DNA from: Verrucomicrobiota bacterium
Lineage (GTDB): Bacteria; Verrucomicrobiota; Verrucomicrobiia; Limisphaerales; J093
Length of the DNA: 64,000 nt
Reading direction: 5' to 3'
Assembly: GCA_022710935.1 (NCBI GenBank)
Contig: JAKLFY010000030.1
Location: forward strand, 1 to 64,000
Made by a program: the position numbers and the translations under genes. Shown piece after piece: positions 53,097 to 63,444 of this stretch; position 1 is the first letter of the stretch; each line of letters begins with the position of its first letter. The notes under the pieces were generated by a model. That model had not been told where the DNA came from and did no database searches. It worked only from the letters and a program-made list of their open reading frames with translations.

Positions 53097-54596
53097 CTAG
53101 TTCTTGCTCAGCAACTCGCCCTCGCGCCAATACACGATGTTGTTCTCGAAGAAGACGCTTTTGTGCGGCTCGGTCCGGCCGCGGCTGGCCTGCTCCAGCT
53201 TGCCCAGCGCGAAGATGTTGTTGCGCACTGTGACTTCCTTGGCGAAGTGGATGTTGAATGGGGCGCACTTGGTGTGATGCACCACGTTGTTCTCGACCAG
53301 CAGATGGGTGGAGCCCTCGTCGTGGTATATCCCCCAGCCGCCGTAGTGGTTGGCATCCACATCATGGATGTGATTGTTGCGGATGACGGTGCCCGGCGAA
53401 ACGCCAAGCGTGTAGATGCCGCCCATGTCCGACAGCACGCCGCCAATGTGGTGGATGTGGTTGAACTCGATGCTATTGTTCTCCTCGCAACCCGCCATCA
53501 CATCGAAAGCGAACGTGCCGAGGTTGGAAAGCCGGCACTGCTCGAAGGCGCAATGACGCGCACCGCGCAACGTGATCGTCGCCGGCACACTGGCGGAGCC
53601 CTGCTGATCGTTCGAGTTGCCAGCCGGGAGCTCAAATCGCGAATGCACGAAGGCCAGGTTCCGGAAATGAAGATGCTCGACGTAGCGGCGCTCCGCCGGA
53701 TTGCCTTCCAATCGCACATGCGTCGCCGCAAACGGCGCCACGACCTCGGCCCTGGTCGGGTCTTCCCCCGGCATCGGGTAGTAAAACAACTGGCCGGTCT
53801 GACGGTTGAGATACCACTCCCCCGGGGCATCCAACCCCTCGAAGACATTCTCCACGATGTAGCGCGCGCCCTCTTCGGAGAAGTCGTCCGTAAAGGTCTT
53901 GCCCGCCTTGTGCGCGAAGGTGACCAGGTTGGACACCGTGTCCACCGCCTTGATGGGCAGGTGCGAATCGGTCCAGAAGTGATACACGATGACCTCGACG
54001 TCGGAGAGGTTGCTCCAATCGGGGCGGATGTCGCCCGGCTTGAACTGGAAAGTCTGACAGTCCTTGTGATAGTGCGCGGTCTTCGGCGTGCCTTCCGGGC
54101 AGCCGGCCACAAGCAGATAGCCTTGGTTGGGCGTGCGGGCGCGGACCCGCTGCTGACCGTTGACGTAGAGCTGCCGGAACCGCCACGAGCCGCTCGCCAC
54201 ATCGGGCACGTCCGCCACCCAGAGTATGTCATTGTGCTTCTTCCAGCCCGTGACGCGCCGCCCGCCATCCAGCACCACCGCTGCGCCTTCCGCCGCCGTG
54301 TAGGTGATGGGACAAGCCGCCGTGCCCGAGTCTTCCGGCCCGAAGCGCACCTCCCGGGACAGCGGGTAGTTGCCGTCCTGCATCCATACCGTCACAGGTT
54401 CCGTCAACGGCCCCGCATGCTTCAGTTCACGAACTGCGTCGCGGGCGCGTTCGAGCGTGGCGAGCGGCTTCGCCCGCGTGCCCGGGTTGGCGTCGTTGCC
54501 GTGGGGAGCGACATGGAAGTCCGCGGCGTGGACGTTGATGGCGACCAGCTCCAGCGTCAGCACTACCCAGTAAGACAAACCCCGTGCGATTCTCAT
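53097..54596 (-). CDS. Exported right-handed beta-helix protein, possibly 3'-truncated
   Basis: 499 residues from the ATG at 54596. Signal GLSYWVVLTLELVAINVHAA, then DFHVAPHGNDANPGTRAKPL and ATLERARDAVREL, a very common start of PL6/GH-type and other beta-helix proteins (DUF1565-like). Further: WMQDGNYPLSREVRFGPEDS, LYVNGQQRVRARTPN, and C-terminal helix turns (NSIEFNHIHHIGG, TVIRNNHIHDVDANHYGGWG, LVENNVVHHTKCAPF, VTVRNNIFALG). It ends GELLSKN with TAG where relatives often have Trp and carry on, so a nonsense change may have removed the last part. Probably acts on a sulfated or acidic polysaccharide with the neighbouring lyase-like protein. Confidence 0.75.
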   Translation of the reverse strand: MRIARGLSYWVVLTLELVAINVHAADFHVAPHGNDANPGTRAKPLATLERARDAVRELKHAGPLTEPVTVWMQDGNYPLSREVRFGPEDSGTAACPITYTAAEGAAVVLDGGRRVTGWKKHNDILWVADVPDVASGSWRFRQLYVNGQQRVRARTPNQGYLLVAGCPEGTPKTAHYHKDCQTFQFKPGDIRPDWSNLSDVEVIVYHFWTDSHLPIKAVDTVSNLVTFAHKAGKTFTDDFSEEGARYIVENVFEGLDAPGEWYLNRQTGQLFYYPMPGEDPTRAEVVAPFAATHVRLEGNPAERRYVEHLHFRNLAFVHSRFELPAGNSNDQQGSASVPATITLRGARHCAFEQCRLSNLGTFAFDVMAGCEENNSIEFNHIHHIGGVLSDMGGIYTLGVSPGTVIRNNHIHDVDANHYGGWGIYHDEGSTHLLVENNVVHHTKCAPFNIHFAKEVTVRNNIFALGKLEQASRGRTEPHKSVFFENNIVYWREGELLSKN

Positions 54597-54781
54597 ACGG
54601 ACGGATTCTATCCGCTCAGGTGCAGGATGCGAAGAAGACAGATTCCGCATTCGGCCTGGCGGTCTTACGTTGGTGGAAACCGGGAGCGACTCCACGCCGG
54701 CAATGAGACCCGAGCTGTCGAAATCGGGCCCGGCGTAGGCAAAGCGAGGCGAAGGCAGGGATGATTCGGGAGCTCATGGTC

Positions 54782-57721
54782 TCAGTCGGTGGTCAGCCGG
54801 AGGCAATCCCGACCCTGACTGGACACCACCCGGAAGAACCGCGCGTCGGTGGCACCGGCTGGAACTGGTGTGAGCTGCCGCGGCCGCTCCGCGCGCGTTG
54901 ACGCCAGCATTGTGAGGATGAAGTCCCGGTCAGCAGCGCCGATGTCGGGTATGGGTGTCGCGCCACCGCCATCGGTGAAACGCATGGCCTCCAGCACAGC
55001 AAGGGTGGCCTGGGGCGACTGCTTGTCGAAACGCGGGCCGTCCTTGCCAACCTGCGCGCCGAGGACCAGCACCTTGGCGCCCCTTTCTTCGCCCCGACAA
55101 AGCAGCCGCATCGACTCACCACCGCCGCTCCACTGCACGTTGAGGAAAGCGAGTCGGCCTGAGAAGTCTTTCAGCTCGATGGCGGGTTCGGCTTCGTTCT
55201 TGGACGGCGCGCAAGCCATGATGGCTCCATGAAGGGTCAATTCCCCCGTACCGCTCAGGCGCATGAACCGGGGTTGAGAACCGGATTCGTACCAAATGTC
55301 CTGGACCAGCAAACGTCCCCCTTCGGTGACGTCGTAGCTCAACCGGTTGTTGCTCGATGAACCAGCGAAAATCGCAACCCGACCGGGTGCGCTTTGGCCG
55401 GTGGAGAGGCGTGGCCCGCCGCGCACGCTCACTCCCAGATCGCAGCCGCCGTGGTTCACCCAGCGAGAATTCCTCGGTCAGGTAGAGAATTTCCTGGCCC
55501 GCCGCAATTCGCGCCGTCCCACGATAGATGTCGCCGCCTTCACCGCGAAACCCATCGAAGCGATACTCGAAGGCAAGCGCGCAAACACCGGCCCGGACTC
55601 GACCAGCGCCACCTTGTAGCTGCGGCACCTCTTGGGTGTCTCGAACCAGCCGCGGCCCGTCCAAGCGCCGCCGCGCAATTGCACGGCCCGCAGGAACGTC
55701 GGAACCTCTGAAGCCCGGACCGGGGATGTGAGCTGCTTTTCTCCAATGTGGAATCGAGCGCCGACCAGCCCGTTGTTGAGTTCCACCCGGTCTCCCACTC
55801 GGGACACTTTGAGTTCGCTGCCTGCCGTAGACTGGCCCGGTTGCAGCTTGAACTGCGTGACCTCGCCCGGTTTGAGCGAGATCAGGAACCACACCTGCGC
55901 ATGCTGGATGGACCCGTCCGGGTGCTTCGTCACTGCGCTCAGTTGTGCGGAGACCTCCTTGCCGCTGGCATCCACCAGGCGTGCATCGGTGGAATAGAGC
56001 CCGGCAGGGCTGGAAACCATGTAGCTGCTCCAGGGCCCTTTGACCGCGGTCGCAGCGGTTGGCGGGATGATGCGTGCCTGGGTGCACGTGTCCTCCCACC
56101 GCGCCTGGCCCCACGGGAGTTGGTTCATCCGGTCGTAGCACATGTATTCCTCGAACAGATGGATGCGATCCCACAGTTCGGTGGTCACGGCTTGCGCACC
56201 ATCTACATCAGTCGCCACCACGAAGAGGTTGTGCTGTTGGTTGTGGGTCTCCTCCAAGGATTCCAGGGTTTCTCCGTCCTGCTGGGTCACCACCGCCATG
56301 GAATCATAGGCCCGGAAGTCGTAATACGCCAGGGGGTTTCGCTTGTGGAGGTAGGTGCCAAGAATGAACTCGCCGCGCTTCAGCCAGTATTCCAGCAGGA
56401 CGGCGCCGAGCGTGCCCGGCGACTTTGGATCCATCCCTTGGAAAACGTCCGTGAAGCGCTTGCCCTCCGCATCGAGCAAGTCCTTCTCCGGCCACACCGT
56501 TTTGGGGCCGCAGACGAAGTAGTGATTGCCAAAGACATCCTGGATGGTGAAACCGGGGTAGGCTTGGAACGTGTCGTCGGACAGCTTTGCGCACTCGGCG
56601 CGCAGCGACTCAAACTCATCGCGAGTCAGCAATGAGAACTCCTCGAGGAAGACAATGAAATGCAATCCCGCCTTCTTTGCCGCAGCCGCGAACTCGGCCG
56701 CCGAGGCTTTGCCGGTGGTTCGCGTCGTCCGCGCGCCAACCACCCCATGCCAGTTGGGCTTGGCGGGCGGGAACTTGGCGTTGCTCCAGTCGCGCGGGGG
56801 AACATCTTCGGCCAGATTGGTTTCGCGCAGGAGCTTGGGATCCGTTGTGGCCCCGCCGAATCCAGGCTTGCCCAAACTCGGCTCGGCCAACCACCGCAGC
56901 GTGTTGACCACGAGTTTCCCCAGATGGCTTGGCTTCCCATCCATGCCGGCGTCCAATGTCACCCGGCCCAACGCCGGGCTGAAACCGGAGGCAAAAAGAA
57001 ACGAGGAGTGGATGCCGCAGACCGCCAGCCGGCCCGATCCCCACTGGCGAATGGCGAACAAGGGCGAGGATGACGGCGGCTGCGAGCGATGGCGCTCCGG
57101 AGGCACGACGCCGCCACCGCTGACGATCTTAACTTTGGCACCCGCTTCAGCGGTCACGACGGCCTGCCATCCATCGCCCAATCCCAGGGGAATCGTGCCG
57201 ACGTTTCCGCCGGGCTCGCCCACGGGATACCAAACGCTGGTTACGCCTTCGGACACCGGCCCCTTGCCAATCTGAGACGTGTGGGAGTAATTCACTCCCA
57301 ATGGTCCGAACGGCTTGGATTGATCCACCAGGGACTCAGGATAGAACGCGACCTGGATCGCATCCAAGAGCTCATATTGCTGTTTCAGTTCTAACGCCGC
57401 CGACTGGCCGATTTCGGGTTCGATCCATAGCCCGCCGCCGCGCTTAACAAAATCCAGCACCTGTGGCAAATGACGCTCCGCTCGGGCGCGGATGAGCACC
57501 AGGGTGTTCACGGCTGTGAGTCGTTCGGGCTTCGGTTCGCCCCACTGCACCTCAAAGCCCTGCGCATTGAGGAAGCGGGCGAACTCGGGTTGCAGCCGGG
57601 CGACATCCGCGCCCCAAAAGAGAACGGCGGGCCGGGAAGGATTCGTAGACGGTGCGGCAGTGGCCACGCTCTGAATCGAGGCCGCAGTGAGAAGCAAAGG
57701 AAGAAGGAGGGTTCGTTCCAT
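54782..57721 (-). pseudogene. Large exported protein, interrupted by two frameshifts
   Basis: The first frame (57721 to ~55595, ~708 residues) starts with signal LLLPLLLTAASIQSVATAAP. It has a Rossmann-like part (RPAVLFWGADVARLQPEFAR, LVLIRARAERHLPQVLDFVK), a PHP-like middle (FAAAAKKAGLHFIVFLEEFS) and a beta-rich part ending VALVESGPVFA. The second frame continues EYRFDGFRGEGGDIYRGTAR, IAAGQEILYLTEEFSL, and from ~55459 a third frame reads VNHGGCDLGVSVRGGPRL to the TGA at 54782. The three pieces join without gaps into ~980 residues, so two indels near 55595 and 55465, or sequencing errors, are likely. It is 26 bp downstream of the heparinase-like gene. Confidence 0.65.
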
Positions 57722-57747
57722 TATTCAGCAGATTTGCGTTTGGCGGT

Positions 57748-60700
57748 TTACCACAATTGCCAACTCCGGAACACCGGCGGCTGTGGGAGGTTCTCAAGCG
57801 TAAACTCGCAACGGCCGTCCAGCACCGGCACAATGGCGATCTGGCCGTAGGTACCCGGTGCGTAGCCAATCCCGTCGATCCTCAACGCCGGTAGTTGGAC
57901 GATGCCTTCCGGCATGGTCATGTGGATGAAGCGACCGGGCCCCTCGCTCACGCCCACCACCTTGTCGTGGTGGAACGTCAGGTCGCAGGGACCGGTGCCA
58001 ACGTCGGCCTGCAATGGGCCGTAGCCGATCTTCTGTCCATCCAGCAGGACCAGACGCACGGTCTTTTGAGTGGTATCGATCCGGATGCCGCCGCGCCTGC
58101 CCACAAAAACCACCTGATCCTGGGCGAAGCGGATCGGCTGTGGCGTGTTGAACTCGAAGGCCACGCCGCTGGTTAGCGTCTGCTTCCTGACACCCGGAGC
58201 GAGCTGTTCAATGGCTGCGGCGTTTTCATCCAAGTCAAACGAGAGGGTGACCTTCGCGGCGGGCACTTCCAGGCTGGCGCCCCTGGAGATCTCGGCAATG
58301 GGCACCACCCGCGTCACGGGCTGCCCCGCGTGCAGAGTGCAGCGTTGGTAGCGGACAGTGCCCGCCCCTTCGAGGACGATCAAATGGACTTCGTCGGGGA
58401 ATACCCGGACCGCACCGGCGACGCCGTTGAAGGCAACCTCAGCATTGGTAAAGGCCACTCCGTCCAAACTGGCAAAGACGTAGTCCGTGGCGGATGCCGT
58501 GGTGATGCGCGCCACACCGTCGGATAGGACTTCATATTTGGGGGCGGCCTCATCGCGGCCTTGGGGATAAACGGCGACCATGACATCCTCGCCGGGCGAG
58601 ATGGGGCCTGCTGCATTGACGGTAATGGTCTCGTTGATCGTGGCGTTGGCTTCGCCTTCCTTCCTGGCCACGGGCGTGCCGGCAGCCAGCCAGGTCCGGG
58701 CCAGTTGGTTGTAGAGCGTGGCCGGCGCGGTCACTTCACGGCTCTCCATTTGAACCCGAGCGGGGTGGAGGAAGTGCGTATTCATCTTCTGGCCCCACTG
58801 GCTGGAATAGTCGAAGCCGGTGTCGGTGGCTTGCACCTGTTGCTTGGAGCCGAGCGTTCGCTGGTACCACCAGGTCTGGGGCAGCTTCGTCTTGTCGCCC
58901 GTGTCTCTGTTGCGAAAGCTGTCGCGGAAGACGAAGTAGTTGGGGCCGGCGGCTTGTTTGTCTTTCAGGAAAAGGATTTGGCGCGTCCACCGCACCGTTT
59001 CGGACGCGGCCAGGTCCCGCACGAAGGGAATCTTGGGATCGGTAACTCGGGGGCTGTAGTCTCCCATACCGCGCAGGTAGTCAGCCGAAGCGCTGAAGAA
59101 ATGACGATGGACTCCCGACGCCGGTCCGCCTCCAGGCCAACCGCCACTATCGCTCTGCTTGCCGAAGCGGACCCGGCTGTGCCAGCCAAATTCGTCGAAG
59201 AGGTTCTTGCGGTCGCCACTGTGAATGGCATAGCCGGCCAGGCTCATGACCGTGAGGGGAGCGCCTTTGGCGTAGATGACGAAGTCGCCTTGGTTGGCGT
59301 CCGAGTGGCTCGCCAGGTAGCCCTGCCGACAAGCGAGATAGGTTTCATTGGGATCACCCGGAAACGCTCGCAAAGTGGCGCCGAAACCCGGCAGCCAACT
59401 GCTGGCGAGTGTCTGGCGAACCACCTCCGGCGTCGCTTTGTCCAGCAGGTCCGTTTGATTCGCCGTCAAGTGGGTAAAACCATTGTCGTGCTGCTGCGAG
59501 CCGGGCCGTTTCTGCTGATCCCAAGCCCACAGGAAAGCGGCGGCCAACTCGGGATTCAAGTGACGAATGAGGGATGCCGCCGGGGTCCATTGGTTGAACA
59601 TCAGGGCGCCTTCGTGGCCGAAGCCCGGCACGATCCGGGCGTTGAAGCGCGGATCCACCGGCGAGAGCAGTTTCAGGGTGAAGTCCATCGGGCCCGTTGC
59701 CAGCGTGGCGGTGCTGTCATCCAGGCGCCCCGCCTGTTTGGCCACGAGCGCCCCGTGCATCACCGTCGGCGCACTGGCGGCATAATAGGTGATCAACTCA
59801 CTCCAGGCGCCCAGAGGCGCCGTGTTGCCGCCCGCCTTGTAACGGACGTAGGCAGCGGACACGTCAGTCCAGGTCTTGGCCAACGGATGGTCCGGAATCA
59901 GGGCCGCGGCAAACGGCAACGCAAAGAAGCGGTTTACCGGCATGTTGGGGTTGCCCTGGTGCGTCATAGAAGCGCGGGTGTTGAAGTCCGGTTCCGCCAT
60001 GAAATAGCAGAAGGCGGCGATGTTCCTTTGGATGCGGCCACGCTCGGCCGGGGAAAGTCCCGGCTGCTCCAGTCTGCGGCGCAAGTCCACCGCCCAGGTG
60101 AGTTTCTCGGCCTGGCGGTAGTGGCTGAACCAGGCGTATTCCCGGTCGTCGCTCACGAACGCGCCGTTGAGGTGAATGATGGGAGGTGAGTTCAGGTCCT
60201 CCTGCGTCGGCGGGCTTGATCGGACCGCCCGCGTTTCGTCCGACCACGCCAGGTTCCAGTCCTTGTAGTTGTCCAGGTTCACGCTGCCTTCGTAGTTCCG
60301 GAACGGATGAAGCGTGTCGTGATATTGAAAGGGTCCGCCGACCAGGGCCCAGAGCCGGCGCACGCCGGTCAGACCAAAGTCCGGGTCATACTCGCCCGTG
60401 TGAAGAAGATTCTGCGGATGTGGCTGGGCACGCAGCGTCCAGCGTAATTCCAGTGAACCGTCCCGATACGAAAGCACCTGTTGGAAGAGGAAGGGGCTCC
60501 GGGGCGGGAACACCCAATGAGCCGCCCGCCAGGTGCCCGCGTGCAAGGGCACGACCCCGAGAAAACGGGGCGTCTTGGTTTCCCGAAGCCGGGCGCTTTC
60601 CACCAGCCCCAGGTAGTGCGCCCGTTCGCTCCAGCAGTCGTGCGGTACCACTTCGGTGACGAGCGCCCGCTCGGCGCTGTAATCCACCGGGACGCTCGCA

Positions 60701-61728
60701 TAGCGCGACTGGAATCCCTGCGACTGCAAGGCGGCTTCGAGCGGTTCGAACTTATCTGTTCGCCGCGTGGTCATGAAGAACGCGGCGTCGGGTTTCCAGC
60801 CGCCCGACTTCCAGCCGTCGTTCAAGAGCACGGCGACACACAGCGGATCGTCCCCGGGGCAATGGGTCTTGAGGTCCATCACCTCATCAATTCTCAGCGC
60901 CGGGTCATCCGCCAACGCGCGCACAGTCATTTCGTAGAATCCCCCATTGTCGAAACTGAACCGCACTTTGGCCTCCGCGAAAAGCGGCCCTTGTTCCGTG
61001 ATGCGGGTCTCATAGCCCGTCACCTTCGGCGCCTTCTCCCATGCGGCCCGCAAGGTTGTCGCGTCGGGTTCAGTTTCCCGGTTCTTTTGCCGGAAGCGCA
61101 CCGTTTCGATGGACTCCATCGCGAAATAGCTGCTTCCCACCCACCGTCCGTCCGCCAGACGCACGCCGGCGATAGGGCCGAAGGCAAGGCCCTTCTGCTC
61201 CAATCGGTCCAGGTTCTGCATCACCAAGGCGCGATCCCCCGCCAGGGAAAGGGGTTTGGCGAACTGCTTCTTGCCGGCGGGCAATCGGATGGCGACCGGG
61301 CCGTTGTCGAGGGTCAGCCAGCGTCCTTCCATCGTCGCCCGAGGTGGTTTGCCTGCCGCTGACTTACCGTCGGTCAGTTCAAGGCGATAGCCTCCTCCAT
61401 TGGGGAGACCGGCGTAGAAGCTGATCCGCGCAGTGGCGATCGATCCGTCGGCATGCGTTGTCAGCCTCGACAATTGGCAGGGAACCTCAAGGCCTTGACC
61501 GTCGGTTAAACGCACGGCACCGGGCCTGGCCTGGCCGGCTTTGAGTTCCAGCGGGTAAGTCACCAGCGTCCTCACCCAGTCCCGGCCGGTAATCTCCTGG
61601 CATTCAAAGGTGGCCAGCGTCGCAGCTGAAACCGGCCCAAGGCCTGTGACGGCAAGCAGGGCTGTAAGAACCGCAAGCGTGAGTTTCAAGCGTATCGGTT
61701 GTTTTCTTCTAACAATGTGCATGAGCAT
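57748..61728 (-). CDS. Exported heparinase II/III-like polysaccharide lyase
   Basis: 1326 residues if the ATG at 61728 is used; a GTG at 61770 is also in frame. Signal LKLTLAVLTALLAVTGLGPV. The N-terminal ~500 residues are beta-rich (FECQEITGRDWVRTLVTYPL, LTLDNGPVAIRLPAGK). The central helical part around 560-700 (FAAFCYFMAEPDFNT-like, MTHQGNPNMPVNRFFALPFA) resembles the alpha/alpha toroid of heparinase II/III proteins. The metal/substrate motif SHSDANQGDFVIYAKGAPL near 807 matches the H-x-H/S-x-D-x-G-x-F pattern of that family. A long C-terminal beta-sandwich follows. Much longer than typical heparinases (~650-900). Substrate unknown. First large gene of the minus-strand cluster. Confidence 0.72.
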   Translation of the reverse strand: MLMHIVRRKQPIRLKLTLAVLTALLAVTGLGPVSAATLATFECQEITGRDWVRTLVTYPLELKAGQARPGAVRLTDGQGLEVPCQLSRLTTHADGSIATARISFYAGLPNGGGYRLELTDGKSAAGKPPRATMEGRWLTLDNGPVAIRLPAGKKQFAKPLSLAGDRALVMQNLDRLEQKGLAFGPIAGVRLADGRWVGSSYFAMESIETVRFRQKNRETEPDATTLRAAWEKAPKVTGYETRITEQGPLFAEAKVRFSFDNGGFYEMTVRALADDPALRIDEVMDLKTHCPGDDPLCVAVLLNDGWKSGGWKPDAAFFMTTRRTDKFEPLEAALQSQGFQSRYASVPVDYSAERALVTEVVPHDCWSERAHYLGLVESARLRETKTPRFLGVVPLHAGTWRAAHWVFPPRSPFLFQQVLSYRDGSLELRWTLRAQPHPQNLLHTGEYDPDFGLTGVRRLWALVGGPFQYHDTLHPFRNYEGSVNLDNYKDWNLAWSDETRAVRSSPPTQEDLNSPPIIHLNGAFVSDDREYAWFSHYRQAEKLTWAVDLRRRLEQPGLSPAERGRIQRNIAAFCYFMAEPDFNTRASMTHQGNPNMPVNRFFALPFAAALIPDHPLAKTWTDVSAAYVRYKAGGNTAPLGAWSELITYYAASAPTVMHGALVAKQAGRLDDSTATLATGPMDFTLKLLSPVDPRFNARIVPGFGHEGALMFNQWTPAASLIRHLNPELAAAFLWAWDQQKRPGSQQHDNGFTHLTANQTDLLDKATPEVVRQTLASSWLPGFGATLRAFPGDPNETYLACRQGYLASHSDANQGDFVIYAKGAPLTVMSLAGYAIHSGDRKNLFDEFGWHSRVRFGKQSDSGGWPGGGPASGVHRHFFSASADYLRGMGDYSPRVTDPKIPFVRDLAASETVRWTRQILFLKDKQAAGPNYFVFRDSFRNRDTGDKTKLPQTWWYQRTLGSKQQVQATDTGFDYSSQWGQKMNTHFLHPARVQMESREVTAPATLYNQLARTWLAAGTPVARKEGEANATINETITVNAAGPISPGEDVMVAVYPQGRDEAAPKYEVLSDGVARITTASATDYVFASLDGVAFTNAEVAFNGVAGAVRVFPDEVHLIVLEGAGTVRYQRCTLHAGQPVTRVVPIAEISRGASLEVPAAKVTLSFDLDENAAAIEQLAPGVRKQTLTSGVAFEFNTPQPIRFAQDQVVFVGRRGGIRIDTTQKTVRLVLLDGQKIGYGPLQADVGTGPCDLTFHHDKVVGVSEGPGRFIHMTMPEGIVQLPALRIDGIGYAPGTYGQIAIVPVLDGRCEFTLENLPQPPVFRSWQLW

Positions 61729-61845
61729 AAATGGATCAAGGTAGTTTCGAACCGTCGACTCGATCGACACGACTTACTCGGCGGACCAATGTCATCAACT
61801 GACGTGGCCCGCCCGCGTTCGCTCCGGTGATCTACTTCGCTGGGA

Positions 61846-62079
61846 TCAGTCCATCGTAGGAGGCATCTTCACGAAGAACTCGACGTGGCTGCATTCCGCA
61901 CACACCAACGTGTGCATCCCGAGCAGTCCAACATAGGCTCCGTAAGCCGCTGGCGTGAAGCGGTCGTGGCCGCAGATCCGGCACTCGACCGTTTTGTCTC
62001 GAATGCCGTAGCGGCATGGCCCCATGGCCTTCTTTGCTGCTTTGACGGCTCGCTTTATTGGTGAGGTGGTTGTACTCAT
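61846..62079 (-). CDS. Small zinc-ribbon protein
   Basis: 77 residues from the ATG at 62079, which overlaps the stop of the SUMF1 gene (ATGA), so the two are coupled. After a Lys/Ala-rich N-terminus it has VECRICGHDRFTPAAYG and LVCAECSHVEFFVK: two CxxC knuckles ~25 residues apart, as in small zinc ribbons. The function is unknown. Such ribbons often act as nucleic-acid-binding or metal-handling accessory proteins. Confidence 0.65.
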   Translation of the reverse strand: MSTTTSPIKRAVKAAKKAMGPCRYGIRDKTVECRICGHDRFTPAAYGAYVGLLGMHTLVCAECSHVEFFVKMPPTMD

Positions 62080-63314
62080 AGATTGTGAATGTGCTGCCTT
62101 CGAGAGGCGGGATTGGCGCCTGGGGCCTCGTGCCATTCTGCCGGCGTAGTGTCTTCACACGCCAGAACACAACGAAAGCCGAAGTCGTCGAAACGAATAC
62201 GGGGATCGCCAATCCCTCTGAAACGCGTGCGCAGATCGACTTGCCGCCGGGCATGCCAGGAACCGCCGCGCACGACGCGGTTTTGCCGGCCGCCGCCATC
62301 GTCAAGCAACGCGGGAAAGCCTTGGACAATGGCCGGGTCTTTCATGTCGGCCTGGTTGAGATTCGTCTGATACCAGGTGGAGCACCATTCCCAGACGTTG
62401 CCGCCCATGTCTAAAAGGCCGAACGCATTTGACGTGCAACTTCCTACGGGAGCGGTGCGAGGGTGGGAGTCGCGAAGATCTTCCATGCATTTCCATTTCG
62501 GGGTGTCCGTAAAGCCGATGCGCGACTCTGTAGCGCAGTAATTGCCATCGCGAGCGGTGGGCGGCCAATGGTCGCCCCACGGATACTCCACGGCCCCCGC
62601 TGCTCGGCTCCACTCAGCATCCGTGGGAAGGCGATATCGCCATCCGGAGGGGAGTGTGCCTTGGTCCGCTTCGTGGCGCGTCAGCCAGGCGCAGAATCGT
62701 TCGGCGTCGTGATAGCTGATGCACGTGGCCGGATGTTCAGGTGTTGGTGGAAAGTGGGGGTCCTGCCAGGAAGCACCCGCCTGTTTCCAGTCGTAACCGG
62801 ATGCGTTGGCGGAGGCCACTTCCACTGGAGAGGCGTCGGCGACCGGTTCCACCGTGATCCGGTCCACAATCAAGTCCTTCGGAAGCCCGCCGCGCCAGGA
62901 GACCACGTTAAGCGGTCCCGGCAGGTTCAGTTCCACGATGCGCTCCGTGAAGCTGCCGTCGGCAGGAGGATCGGCACACTCGATCGGCGCGCGGCTCTGG
63001 AAGCCCCTGCCGCCGGCTTCGAACTCCGTCGCAAAATGGCCGCCCTTTTCCAGACGCAGCCGGATGGTGAACCGGCTCCGCCCTGATGCGATCCTGATCT
63101 CGTCGTGCATGCTGATGAAGCCGGCGCTGCCGGTGAAGCGAACTGCCTGGCCACTGCGCGCCTGCGGATCCGCAACAACCTCACGCTTGCAGGGGCTGGA
63201 ACACCGGGCCAAGGCGGCGCTATCCCACACATGAGAGCCAACCGTCGACGGCTTCGGCTCGGTCGCCACGGCGGCGGTCGCGCATAGCAGGGCGCTTAAG
63301 AGCGTCAGCCTCAC
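62076..63314 (-). CDS. Formylglycine-generating-enzyme (SUMF1) domain protein
   Basis: About 412 residues if the GTG at 63314 is used, which gives signal VRLTLLSALLCATAAVATEP; the frame stays open further upstream. The N-terminal ~190 residues look like a carbohydrate-binding beta-sandwich (FTIRLRLEKGGHFATEFEAG). The SUMF1 domain is complete: ISYHDAERFCAWLTRHEADQ, YRLPTDAEWSRAAGA, YPWGD, FGLLDMGGNVWEWCSTWY, RVVRGGSWHAR, and ending FDDFGFRCVLA with the family Cys. True FGEs activate sulfatases; many secreted SUMF1 proteins have other roles. No intact sulfatase gene is present in this window, only the fragment at 39405. Confidence 0.82.
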   Translation of the reverse strand: MRLTLLSALLCATAAVATEPKPSTVGSHVWDSAALARCSSPCKREVVADPQARSGQAVRFTGSAGFISMHDEIRIASGRSRFTIRLRLEKGGHFATEFEAGGRGFQSRAPIECADPPADGSFTERIVELNLPGPLNVVSWRGGLPKDLIVDRITVEPVADASPVEVASANASGYDWKQAGASWQDPHFPPTPEHPATCISYHDAERFCAWLTRHEADQGTLPSGWRYRLPTDAEWSRAAGAVEYPWGDHWPPTARDGNYCATESRIGFTDTPKWKCMEDLRDSHPRTAPVGSCTSNAFGLLDMGGNVWEWCSTWYQTNLNQADMKDPAIVQGFPALLDDGGGRQNRVVRGGSWHARRQVDLRTRFRGIGDPRIRFDDFGFRCVLACEDTTPAEWHEAPGANPASRRQHIHNL

Positions 63315-63444
63315 GCCGGGTATTGTCGGATTCCTCCGGAATTGGACATCTTCTTTGTCCAATTTCTCGCGATTTCGACAATACTGCGCAGACGAGGCCG
63401 TGTGGGGCGTGTGACGAAGCCTGCACCCAGGCCCCGTGACAGGT

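Noticed and set aside
52923-54764. 613-residue plus-strand open frame
   Set aside because: Antisense shadow of the beta-helix gene; composition without motifs, and the minus strand has clear signal peptide and beta-helix repeats.
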